From CAZMVY01 sp964617875 (lineage in GTDB: Bacteria; Planctomycetota; Phycisphaerae; UBA1845; PWPN01), in contig CAZUAI010000068.1 in NCBI GenBank assembly GCA_964617875.1, positions 1 to 30,459 on the forward strand: 30,459 bases of DNA. The letters are read 5' to 3'. Shown here in pieces: positions 7,659 to 13,750 of the stretch (position 1 is its first letter; every line of letters begins with the position of its first letter). The translations under genes were made by a program, and so were the position numbers. The notes beneath the pieces are model-generated. The model was not told the origin of the DNA, did no database searches, and worked only from the letters and a program-made list of their open reading frames with translations.

Positions 7659-7982
7659 TCAGGGCGCGGGTTTTCCCGGCCCGGTCTCCCTTCGCCGCCC
7701 GCAGGGCTTCGCACGAAACACCTGCGGATCGATCCCGTATTTCCTCACGCGGAGTCCCATGATCCGCTCCGTGATTCCCAGCACGCGGGCCGCCCTGGCT
7801 TTGTTGCCTCGCGTCTTCTGCAGGGCTGTGACGATCATCTCCCGCTCGACCTCGGCGAGCGTGCCCTGCAGATCCGCCGCCGGAGCGCCCGACTCGCTGC
7901 CGGACGATCCGGCGGCGACCGGCGAACCCGATTCGGTAAAGCCATCTTCCGCCACGGCATCGACCTCTCGCCCGGTCCGCAC
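7659..7982 (-). CDS. Small Fis-type helix-turn-helix (HTH_8) protein
   Basis: The 107-residue protein has an unstructured Gly/Ser/Ala-rich first third and one HTH_8 domain at about 40-90 (VEREMIVTALQKTRGNKARA, then ARVLGITERIMGLRVRKYGI). The domain is nearly the same as the DNA-binding end of the NifA-like activator encoded next door (VERELLIDALKSARGNRARA and ARALGISERLMGLRVEKHGI). No receiver, GAF or AAA+ part is present, and no remnant of one lies upstream. The start is taken as GTG 7982. No Shine-Dalgarno sequence is obvious, but the start lies about 29 nt downstream of the predicted sigma54 transcription start. It precedes amt-glnK on the same strand, so it may bind the same operators as the full activator and modulate it. 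A decayed duplicate is the alternative. Confidence 0.7.
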   Translation of the reverse strand: MRTGREVDAVAEDGFTESGSPVAAGSSGSESGAPAADLQGTLAEVEREMIVTALQKTRGNKARAARVLGITERIMGLRVRKYGIDPQVFRAKPCGRRRETGPGKPAP

Positions 7983-8021
7983 GCGGGACGCGGCGATGAT
8001 GTACCGACGGACACTCGCTTG

Positions 8022-8037
8022 AGCATCCCGCGTGCCA
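8022..8037 (-). promoter_or_regulatory. Sigma54 (-24/-12) promoter for the HTH-amt-glnK genes
   Basis: Read on the minus strand, TGGCACGCGGGATGCT matches the sigma54 consensus TGGCACG-N4-TTGCW with the invariant GG and GC exactly 10 bases apart. It points toward the HTH gene starting at 7982 and amt at 7475. The predicted start of transcription is near 8011. A sigma54-dependent activator gene is adjacent. Confidence 0.75.
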
Positions 8038-8067
8038 GTGTTGTTCCGGCCGGCGGCCGCCTGTGTG

Positions 8068-8095
8068 TAAAAGGTTTAGATATAAGGAGTTATGG
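8068..8095. promoter_or_regulatory. AT-rich stretch upstream of the sigma54 promoter
   Basis: A clearly AT-rich run containing aaaaggtttagatataagg lies 31-58 bases upstream of the -24 element. In sigma54 promoters this zone often carries a DNA-bending site for IHF/HU. No strict IHF consensus is visible. A 36-codon plus-strand frame (8092-8202) begins here but is not called as a gene. Confidence 0.4.
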
Positions 8096-8138
8096 CCGCC
8101 TTGTGCATCGGGCGGCGAAAGAGGCGGATTGCAGAAAA

Positions 8139-8154
8139 CATACCGGGTGGTATG
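8139..8154. promoter_or_regulatory. Candidate enhancer (UAS) inverted repeat
   Basis: The perfect inverted repeat CATACC-GGGT-GGTATG lies about 135 bases upstream of the predicted sigma54 transcription start. That is the usual distance for an activator binding site. Its core TACC-N4-GGTA recurs upstream of the activator gene at 9854-9867. Confidence 0.5.
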
Positions 8155-8236
8155 CCGGAATGGTCGAAGCTACGGAAAGGTATCTTTTATTGGGTTGTGT
8201 GACGGCTTGCGCCGATTGCCGCAGGAGCGGCCTCCG

Positions 8237-9799
8237 CTATCCGGCGTCGGCACGGAATCGCCTGGCGTCGATGCCGTGCTTTTCGACGCGGAGGCCCATG
8301 AGCCGTTCGCTGATCCCGAGGGCACGGGCGGCCCTGGCACGGTTGCCGCGGGCGGACTTGAGGGCGTCGATGAGCAGCTCGCGCTCGACGTTGTCCAGCG
8401 TCGCCTGCAGGGTTCCGGAGAAGGCCGTGCCGCTGGCCTCGGCGGTCTGGAGCGTCGGCGGGAGGTGGTGGCCGTGGATCACGTCGTCCTCGCTGAGGAC
8501 GACGGCCCGCTCGATGCAGTTTTCCAGCTCGCGGACGTTGCCCGGCCAGTGGTAGGCGGTGAGCATGTCGATCGCGGGCGTGGAGATCCGCCGTACGGCC
8601 TTGTGGTTGGCCTTCGCGTACTTCTCGACGAAGTGGTCGGCCAGCAGCAGGATGTCGCCCCTTCGCTCGCGAAGCGGGGGGATGAAGATCGGGAAGACGT
8701 TAAGGCGGTAGTACAGGTCGCGGCGGAACCGGCCCTCCTCGATCAGGTCCTCGAGGTTGCGGTTGGTGGCGGCGATGACGCGGACGTCGGTCTTGATGGT
8801 CTGGATGCTCCCCACCCGTTCGAACTCGCGTTCCTGGAGCACGCGGAGGAGCTTGATCTGCGTCGCGGGGGAGAAGTCGCCGATCTCGTCGAGGAAGATC
8901 GTACCCCCGTGGGCCATTTCGAAGCGGCCCTTTCGCATCGTCAGGGCTCCCGTGAAGGCTCCCTTCTCGTGCCCGAAGAGTTCGCTCTCGATGACGCTCT
9001 CGGGCAGGGCGGCGCAGTTGACCTTGATGAACGGTTTGGCCGCCCGGGGGCTGTTGTAGTGGATCGCGTTGGCGACGAGTTCCTTGCCCGTGCCGCTCTC
9101 GCCGCGGATGAGCACGGTGGTGTCGCTCCGGGCGACCTGGGCGACGAGGTCGTAGACGGCCTGCATTTCCTTGGAGTTGCCCACGATGTTCGCCGGCCGG
9201 AAGCGTTCCTTCAACTCGTCCTGCAGCCGGAGGTTGTCCTCGATCAGGCGTGATCGTTCCGCCTGCGCCGCCTGCCGCAGCCGCACGGCCTGAGCGATCA
9301 TCGACGCGAGGATCGAGAGCAGCCGCACGTCCTCCTGGAGCGAGACGTCCTCGTCGAACAGCCGATCGACGCTGAGCGCGCCGATCACCTCGTTGCCCAG
9401 CTTGATCGGCACGCAGATGAACGAGATGTCCTTCTTCGGCAGCCGTTCGCGGGCGCCGGTGCGGTTGAGGAAGAGGGGTTCCTCGGAGATCCGCGGCACG
9501 ACGGCCGGCCGCCCCGTCTGCACGACCTTTCCCGTGACGCCCTCGCCGGGGCGGTATCGGCCGCGCTCCCGCTGCGAGGTCGAAAGCCCGTGCGCCACCT
9601 CGATCGACAGCTCGCCCGTCTCCCGGTTCACCAGCGTCAGCGTACCCCTGGTCATTCCCATCCGGTCGGCGAGAGCCTTCAGCACCGGCCCGACCGCCTC
9701 GCGAAGGTCCAGGCTCCGATCGAGGAGCTGGCTGATCTCGAAGAGCAGCGAAAGCTCCTTCACCTCCCGTTTCACCGCCGGCCGCGCCGTGCTCGCCAT
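8237..9799 (-). CDS. NifA-like sigma54-dependent transcriptional activator
   Basis: The 520-residue enhancer-binding protein has three parts. A GAF sensor domain lies at about 28-175. An AAA+ domain at about 205-440 has Walker A GESGTGKE (233-240), the sigma54-contacting GAFTGA loop (280-285) and Walker B GGTIFLDEIG (298-307), with the arginine-finger region RFRRDLYYRLNVFP (357-370). A Fis-type HTH_8 domain lies at about 464-510. The layout and the GAF sequence resemble NifA and related activators such as FhlA/NorR. No receiver domain is present, so control is probably by ligand or by PII contact with the GAF domain. The ATG at 9799 has a GGAGG Shine-Dalgarno sequence 4 nt upstream. Its neighbours amt and glnK and a sigma54 promoter suggest it controls ammonium uptake. 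No nif genes are present, so I do not use the symbol nifA. Confidence 0.93.
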   Translation of the reverse strand: MASTARPAVKREVKELSLLFEISQLLDRSLDLREAVGPVLKALADRMGMTRGTLTLVNRETGELSIEVAHGLSTSQRERGRYRPGEGVTGKVVQTGRPAVVPRISEEPLFLNRTGARERLPKKDISFICVPIKLGNEVIGALSVDRLFDEDVSLQEDVRLLSILASMIAQAVRLRQAAQAERSRLIEDNLRLQDELKERFRPANIVGNSKEMQAVYDLVAQVARSDTTVLIRGESGTGKELVANAIHYNSPRAAKPFIKVNCAALPESVIESELFGHEKGAFTGALTMRKGRFEMAHGGTIFLDEIGDFSPATQIKLLRVLQEREFERVGSIQTIKTDVRVIAATNRNLEDLIEEGRFRRDLYYRLNVFPIFIPPLRERRGDILLLADHFVEKYAKANHKAVRRISTPAIDMLTAYHWPGNVRELENCIERAVVLSEDDVIHGHHLPPTLQTAEASGTAFSGTLQATLDNVERELLIDALKSARGNRARAARALGISERLMGLRVEKHGIDARRFRADAG

Positions 9800-9819
9800 G
9801 GTTCCTCCGACACCGAGAA

Positions 9820-9841
9820 CGCCATACGCACCGGTATGGCG
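9820..9841. promoter_or_regulatory. Inverted repeat in the activator gene leader
   Basis: A perfect 8-bp inverted repeat, cgccatac-N6-gtatggcg, lies 20-42 bases upstream of the activator start codon. It could be an operator or an RNA hairpin in the leader. Confidence 0.45.
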
Positions 9842-9850
9842 AGGAGCTGA

Positions 9851-9870
9851 ATCCTACCAGAAGGTAGGAT
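9851..9870. promoter_or_regulatory. Second inverted repeat upstream of the activator gene
   Basis: The perfect 8-bp inverted repeat atcctacc-AGAA-ggtaggat shares the core TACC-N4-GGTA with the candidate enhancer at 8139-8154. It may be an autoregulatory site for the adjacent activator. Confidence 0.5.
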
Positions 9871-10105
9871 CGGACGCCAGTCGGGTCCTGGTGCGTCCGC
9901 CGAACGGCGGCGTGCATGAGATCGGCGGCGGGGCCGCCGTGTGTCACCGCCGGTTACAAGAGCCAGAGGGGTCGAACTGAGTCCGGCGCGGAAGCCCGGT
10001 GTTCTTCGTCTTGCAGGCGGAAAGCCTGTACCACAGCGAGGCCGGCATGCGGCGTCGCCGCAGTCGGCCGACGACCAATGTGATTCAAAAGAGCTGCGGT
10101 CTCGC
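9871..10105. other. Intergenic region with short hairpins
   Basis: No gene is seen. Short palindromes are present: CCGCC-GAAC-GGCGG at 9897-9910 and CAGGC-N5-GCCTG at 10014-10028. The second lies in a ttgcaggcggaaagcctgta context that looks like a dispersed intergenic element. Confidence 0.4.
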
Positions 10106-10134
10106 TTCGCTCCACGTTGGTCTTCTGCTACAAT
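10106..10134 (+). promoter_or_regulatory. Predicted promoter of the toxin-antitoxin pair
   Basis: A TACAAT -10 box (10129-10134) lies 20 bases before the antitoxin ATG. The -35 match (TTCGCT, 10106-10111, 17-bp spacer) is weak. Confidence 0.4.
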
Positions 10135-10153
10135 ACCGTATCGAGGTGCCTGA

Positions 10154-10393
10154 ATGAACTGGCGGGAGTATATCGACTGCGATCCGAAGGTGATGACCGG
10201 CAAGCCGATTGTGAAGGGAACGAGGATCACCGTCGAGTTGATTCTGGAGCGGCTCGGTGATGGCTGGACGGAGAGCGACCTGCTGGAGTCGTTTCCACAT
10301 CTCAGGCCGGAACACATTCGCGCGGCGCAAGCGTACGCGGCCGCGGCATTGGCGACCGATGAAGTCATGCTCCTGGGCGACCAGAGCGGATGA
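10154..10393 (+). CDS. DUF433 family antitoxin
   Basis: This 79-residue DUF433 protein contains the family signature around residues 10-27 (DPKVMTGKPIVKGTRITV), followed by LILERLGDGWTESDLLESFP and LRPEHIRAAQAYAA. These segments form a small winged-helix-like fold. DUF433 proteins are usually paired with a DUF5615 or PIN-like partner, where they are the predicted DNA-binding antitoxin. Here the stop codon overlaps the start of the next gene (ATGA, 10390-10393), so translation is likely coupled. ATG 10154 has a GAGGTG ribosome binding site 6 nt upstream. Autoregulation by the complex is expected from the class but not shown by the sequence. Confidence 0.9.
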   Translation: MNWREYIDCDPKVMTGKPIVKGTRITVELILERLGDGWTESDLLESFPHLRPEHIRAAQAYAAAALATDEVMLLGDQSG

Positions 10394-10755
10394 AGGTGCT
10401 CGCTGACGAGAATCTCGATGCCCCCGTCGTTCGCTGGTTGCGCGAACGGGGGCACGACGTGCTCTGGGTGGCCGAGAGCGATCCTGGGGCAGATGACGCG
10501 CGAGTTATTGATACGGCCCGCGTCCAACAGAGAATCGTCATTACCTTTGATCGCGACTTCGGCGATCTGGTGTTCCGTCAACGCCACCGCCCGCCCGGCC
10601 TGATTCTGCTCCGCGTGCGTACATCGTCGGCCCCCGAACTGCTTCAGGTGTTCAAGGAGGTCTGGCCCGTTATCGAAACACGGGTTTCTGGACATTTCGT
10701 CGTTGTCTCCAGACGAAAGGTCCGTATTCGCCCGCTGCCGCCCTCTTCCTTTTAG
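10390..10755 (+). CDS. DUF5615 PIN-like toxin
   Basis: This is a 121-residue PIN-like protein of the DUF5615 family. The N-terminus MKVLADENLD carries the first acidic residues (D6, E7). ITFDRDFGDLVF (51-62) carries the second acidic cluster (D54, D56, D59). Both are typical of the Mut7-C/PIN-like nuclease fold. It is the presumed RNase toxin of the pair with the overlapping DUF433 antitoxin. The last four bases of the gene overlap the end of the convergent minus-strand isomerase gene (10752). All core acidic residues are present, so it is probably active. The pair stands alone, without other mobile or defence genes. Confidence 0.9.
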   Translation: MKVLADENLDAPVVRWLRERGHDVLWVAESDPGADDARVIDTARVQQRIVITFDRDFGDLVFRQRHRPPGLILLRVRTSSAPELLQVFKEVWPVIETRVSGHFVVVSRRKVRIRPLPPSSF

Positions 10756-11630
10756 CCGACACCCCGAGATGCCGACGTGGGGCGCCCGTTCTTTGAGCGA
10801 ATCGCGGCGCCATCCCACGTCGTTTCCAGAATGCGATCCATGCGTGCGCCGATGTCGGCGGGCTCGCCGGGGCCTTCGCAGGTGAGCGGGCCGTCGTAGC
10901 CGGCGAGGGTCAGGGCCGTCATGACGGCCGGCCAGTCCACGTCGCCGTCGCCCGGCGGGCAGAAGCCGCCGATGCCGCCCGGCACGAGCCTGTAGTCCTT
11001 GATGTGCACGCGGAAGATCCGCCGCCCGAGGATCCGGATCCAGTCCTGCGGGTAGCCGGTCTGCAGGGCGTTGCCCACGTTGAAGTACACGCGGACCCAC
11101 GGCGAGTTCACCTGGTCGATCAGATCCCGCATCTCAACCGGCGAAAGCAGAAACCGGTTCCACACGTTCTCGACGGCGATGCGGACGCTTCGCGTCTCGG
11201 CCTCGGGGGCGAGTTCGTGCAGCGTCGTGGCGACGGCCGCGAGGGCGTCGTCGTAACGGACCCGCGGGGCCTTCTCGTCCCAGCAGCCGATGACGGCCGG
11301 GACGACGAGAATGGCCGGCGCGCCCATCCACCTCGCACGGTCGAGCATGGCGATGGTCAGGTCGCGGGCCCGCGCCCGGTCGGCGGGGTCGGGCGACGCG
11401 TAATTGCAGTTCCCGAAGAGGCACGTCGCCAGGGACGCCACTTCGAGCCCGGCGGCGCGGATCGCATCGGCGATTGCCCGGCAGGTTGCCTCGTCCGTGT
11501 CGGGTCGGAGTTCGCCGGTTTCGCTGACCACCGGCTCAAACACGCCGAACCCGGCTGCCGCCGCCGCGCGCGCCGCCTCGGCGATCGGCGTCTTTCCGTC
11601 GAATGACAATCCGCTGATGCCTTTCTGCAT
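10752..11630 (-). CDS. Sugar phosphate isomerase/epimerase-like TIM-barrel protein
   Basis: The 292-residue protein is a member of the xylose-isomerase-like TIM-barrel (AP endonuclease 2) family. The metal-site positions can be traced: E154 in IAVENVWNRF, residue 184 in YFNVGNAL, H209 in RVHIKDY and E252 in TCEGPGE. The second of these is normally Asp in a DVGN motif but is Asn here. The segments LEVASLATCLFG (62-73) and PAVIGCWDEK (111-120) are family-like. Substrate is unknown; hexulose phosphates or other sugars are plausible. The start ATG at 11630 lies 8 bases from a TATAAT box shared with the divergent mutL, so the mRNA is probably leaderless. The stop overlaps the convergent toxin gene by four bases. 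Confidence 0.85.
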   Translation of the reverse strand: MQKGISGLSFDGKTPIAEAARAAAAAGFGVFEPVVSETGELRPDTDEATCRAIADAIRAAGLEVASLATCLFGNCNYASPDPADRARARDLTIAMLDRARWMGAPAILVVPAVIGCWDEKAPRVRYDDALAAVATTLHELAPEAETRSVRIAVENVWNRFLLSPVEMRDLIDQVNSPWVRVYFNVGNALQTGYPQDWIRILGRRIFRVHIKDYRLVPGGIGGFCPPGDGDVDWPAVMTALTLAGYDGPLTCEGPGEPADIGARMDRILETTWDGAAIRSKNGRPTSASRGVG

Positions 11631-11653
11631 GGGGCCGGATTATAATCGGCCCG
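11631..11653. promoter_or_regulatory. Palindromic -10 box shared by two divergent leaderless genes
   Basis: The 23-bp spacer between two divergent start codons contains ATTATAAT (11639-11646), which reads TATAAT on both strands and is flanked by near-complementary ggccg and cggcc. TATAAT ends 7 bases before the mutL ATG on the plus strand and 8 bases before the isomerase ATG on the minus strand. No Shine-Dalgarno sequence fits in the spacer, so both transcripts are expected to start at or within a few bases of the start codon. The -35 regions would lie inside the opposing genes and are weak. Confidence 0.6.
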
Positions 11654-13630
11654 ATGGGCGTCATCCACGTGCTTCCCGATCTGCTCGTGAACCGGATCGC
11701 CGCCGGCGAGGTGATCGAGCGCCCCGCAAGCGTCGCGAAGGAGCTGATCGAGAACAGCATCGACGCCGAGGCCACGCGGATCGAGGTCGCCGTCGAAGAC
11801 GGCGGGCGGCGGCTGATCCGCATCACGGACAACGGCGTCGGCATGAGCGAGGAGGACGTGGCCCTCAGTGTTGTGCCGCACGCGACGAGCAAGATCGAGC
11901 GGGAAGAGGACCTCTTCGCGATCGGCACGATGGGCTTCCGGGGCGAGGCCCTGGCGAGCATCGCCGCCGTCTCCGACCTGCGGCTGGTGTCCCGCCGGCC
12001 CGATTCGGACGCCGCGTATGAGATCCGCGCCACGGGCGACCGCGTCGAGGGCCCCCGGGCCGCCGGCGCGCCGGTCGGCACGACGATCGAGGTGCGGAAC
12101 CTGTTCTACAACGTGCCGGCACGGCAGAAGTTCCTGCGCACGGCGCAGACCGAGTTCGGCCACATCGTCGAGCAGGTCGCCCGCATCGCGCTGGCCCACC
12201 CGCGCGTCGAGTTCCGCGTCACGCACGACGGGCGCGAGGTCCACCGCCTGCCGCCGAGCGATTCGCTTCGGCGGCGGATCGCCGATTTCTACGGCGGCGA
12301 ACTGGGCGAGTCTCTGATCCCGATCGAGCGGGCGGAGCGGGGGGTTGAGCTGTCGGGCCTTGTCTCGGCGCCGGCGCAGAGCCGATCGACCGCCCGCTGG
12401 GAGTATGCCTTTCTCAACGGCCGGTTCATCCGCGACCGCTTCATCCAGCACGCCGTCCGCGAGGCCTACCGCGGACTCATCGACCCGCAGCGGCATCCCG
12501 TCACGTTCCTCCTGTTCCGCATCGAGCCGGCGGACGTGGACGTCAACGTGCATCCGACGAAGATCGAGGTCCGCTGGCGCGACTCGAACCTGATCCACTC
12601 GCTGACGCTGGCCGCGCTCCGCGACACGTTCCTGCAACACAACCTGACGCCGTCGCTGGCGACCGACGGCCGCCGTGACGACGACGCCGAGCGCCGCCGA
12701 CAGCAGATCCGCCAGGCGATGGCCGATTTTTTCAAGAGCCACCAGCCGCCGGCCAATCAGCCGTCATTGCCGTTTGCGGGAGCCCAGGGGCGGGGTCCGG
12801 GCTCCGGGTTTCGAGCTTCGGGCTCGCCGTCTGACGGCACGGCAACTTGCCCGGCGCGGGGCCCGAGTCCGCGCGTCTGTGATCCCGCGTTCGGCGCGGG
12901 GGCGAGGAAGACCGGCGGTGTTCCCGATGCCCCGGCCGTCGTGCCTCGGGTGCACGCCGCGGAATTCGTGGGGGGCCCTGCCGCCACGGCCGAACCCGCG
13001 GGGCGCACGCCCGAGAGTCCGGGGGCCGCCCTCGAACCCGATCTCCGTGCCGCGTTTCGTTCGGACCGCGTCCTCCAGGTCCACGCGAGCTACCTCGTCG
13101 CCGAGACGCCCGATGGCATGGTCATCATCGACCAGCACGCCCTGCACGAGCGCATCCTGTACGAGCACCTCCGCGAGCAGATCTCGCGCGGTTCGCTCGA
13201 GTCGCAGCGGCTCCTGCTGCCGGAGACCGTCGAGGTTTCGTCGGACCAGATGGCCGTGCTGGAGTTGCACGCCGATCTGCTGAGGCGGCTCGGTCTCGAG
13301 CTGACGGCGTTCGGGCCGGGCACGGTGGGCGTACACGCATGCCCGTCGATGCTTCGCGATCCGAACGTTGCGGGGTTCGTGCGCGACCTGGTGGACAGGC
13401 TGGCCTCGCTGCCGGCGGGCACGGAGCCCGAGGTCATCCTGGAAGACATGCTCCAGATGACGGCGTGCAAGGCGGCGATCAAGGCCGGCGACCCGCTCTC
13501 GCCGGAGGAGATCGCGGCCCTGCTCAGCGAGGCCGACCGCGTCGAAAAGAGCAGCAACTGCCCGCACGGCCGTCCGACGACGCTCCGGCTCAGCCTCGGC
13601 GATCTGGAGAGGCAGTTCAAGCGGACGTAG
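11654..13630 (+). CDS. mutL: DNA mismatch repair protein MutL, endonuclease type
   Basis: The 658-residue protein has the GHKL ATPase N-terminus with LIENSIDA, DNGVGM and GFRGEALASIAAVS, and a transducer domain with NVHPTKIEVR. A Gly/Pro/Ala-rich linker covers about 370-465. The C-terminal dimerisation domain carries the metal endonuclease motif DQHA-x2-E-x4-E (493-504) and the later CKAAIKAG and CPHGRPT motifs (the latter at 636-642). It should therefore nick the daughter strand itself, as in bacteria without MutH. Start ATG 11654 is 7 bases after a TATAAT box. No mutS is adjacent; mutS2 at 2652-4562 is a different family. The linker is unusually low in complexity, but the frame is continuous. 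Confidence 0.96.
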   Translation: MGVIHVLPDLLVNRIAAGEVIERPASVAKELIENSIDAEATRIEVAVEDGGRRLIRITDNGVGMSEEDVALSVVPHATSKIEREEDLFAIGTMGFRGEALASIAAVSDLRLVSRRPDSDAAYEIRATGDRVEGPRAAGAPVGTTIEVRNLFYNVPARQKFLRTAQTEFGHIVEQVARIALAHPRVEFRVTHDGREVHRLPPSDSLRRRIADFYGGELGESLIPIERAERGVELSGLVSAPAQSRSTARWEYAFLNGRFIRDRFIQHAVREAYRGLIDPQRHPVTFLLFRIEPADVDVNVHPTKIEVRWRDSNLIHSLTLAALRDTFLQHNLTPSLATDGRRDDDAERRRQQIRQAMADFFKSHQPPANQPSLPFAGAQGRGPGSGFRASGSPSDGTATCPARGPSPRVCDPAFGAGARKTGGVPDAPAVVPRVHAAEFVGGPAATAEPAGRTPESPGAALEPDLRAAFRSDRVLQVHASYLVAETPDGMVIIDQHALHERILYEHLREQISRGSLESQRLLLPETVEVSSDQMAVLELHADLLRRLGLELTAFGPGTVGVHACPSMLRDPNVAGFVRDLVDRLASLPAGTEPEVILEDMLQMTACKAAIKAGDPLSPEEIAALLSEADRVEKSSNCPHGRPTTLRLSLGDLERQFKRT

Positions 13631-13750
13631 CGTACGGTCGCGGACCGCGAGGCGGGCAACACCTGCCGTTCCCCGATGCCGCCGGGAACGATGAGGGCGC
13701 GACGAGGATCCCGGCTCACCGCCGATCGAATCGCTGTCCGGCCCGTTGCG

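Noticed and set aside
8092..8202. 36-codon plus-strand frame with an AAGGAG sequence before ATG
   Set aside because: Spacing to the ATG is only 2 bases, it overlaps the AT-rich zone and the inverted repeat of a sigma54 control region, and no family is seen.
8237..9799. True NifA with an adjacent nitrogen-fixation cluster
   Set aside because: No nif structural or assembly genes are in the window; amt-glnK alone supports ammonium control rather than fixation.
12780..13020. Frameshift or inserted repeat inside mutL
   Set aside because: The low-complexity Gly/Pro/Ala linker keeps one continuous frame and lies where MutL proteins have a variable linker.
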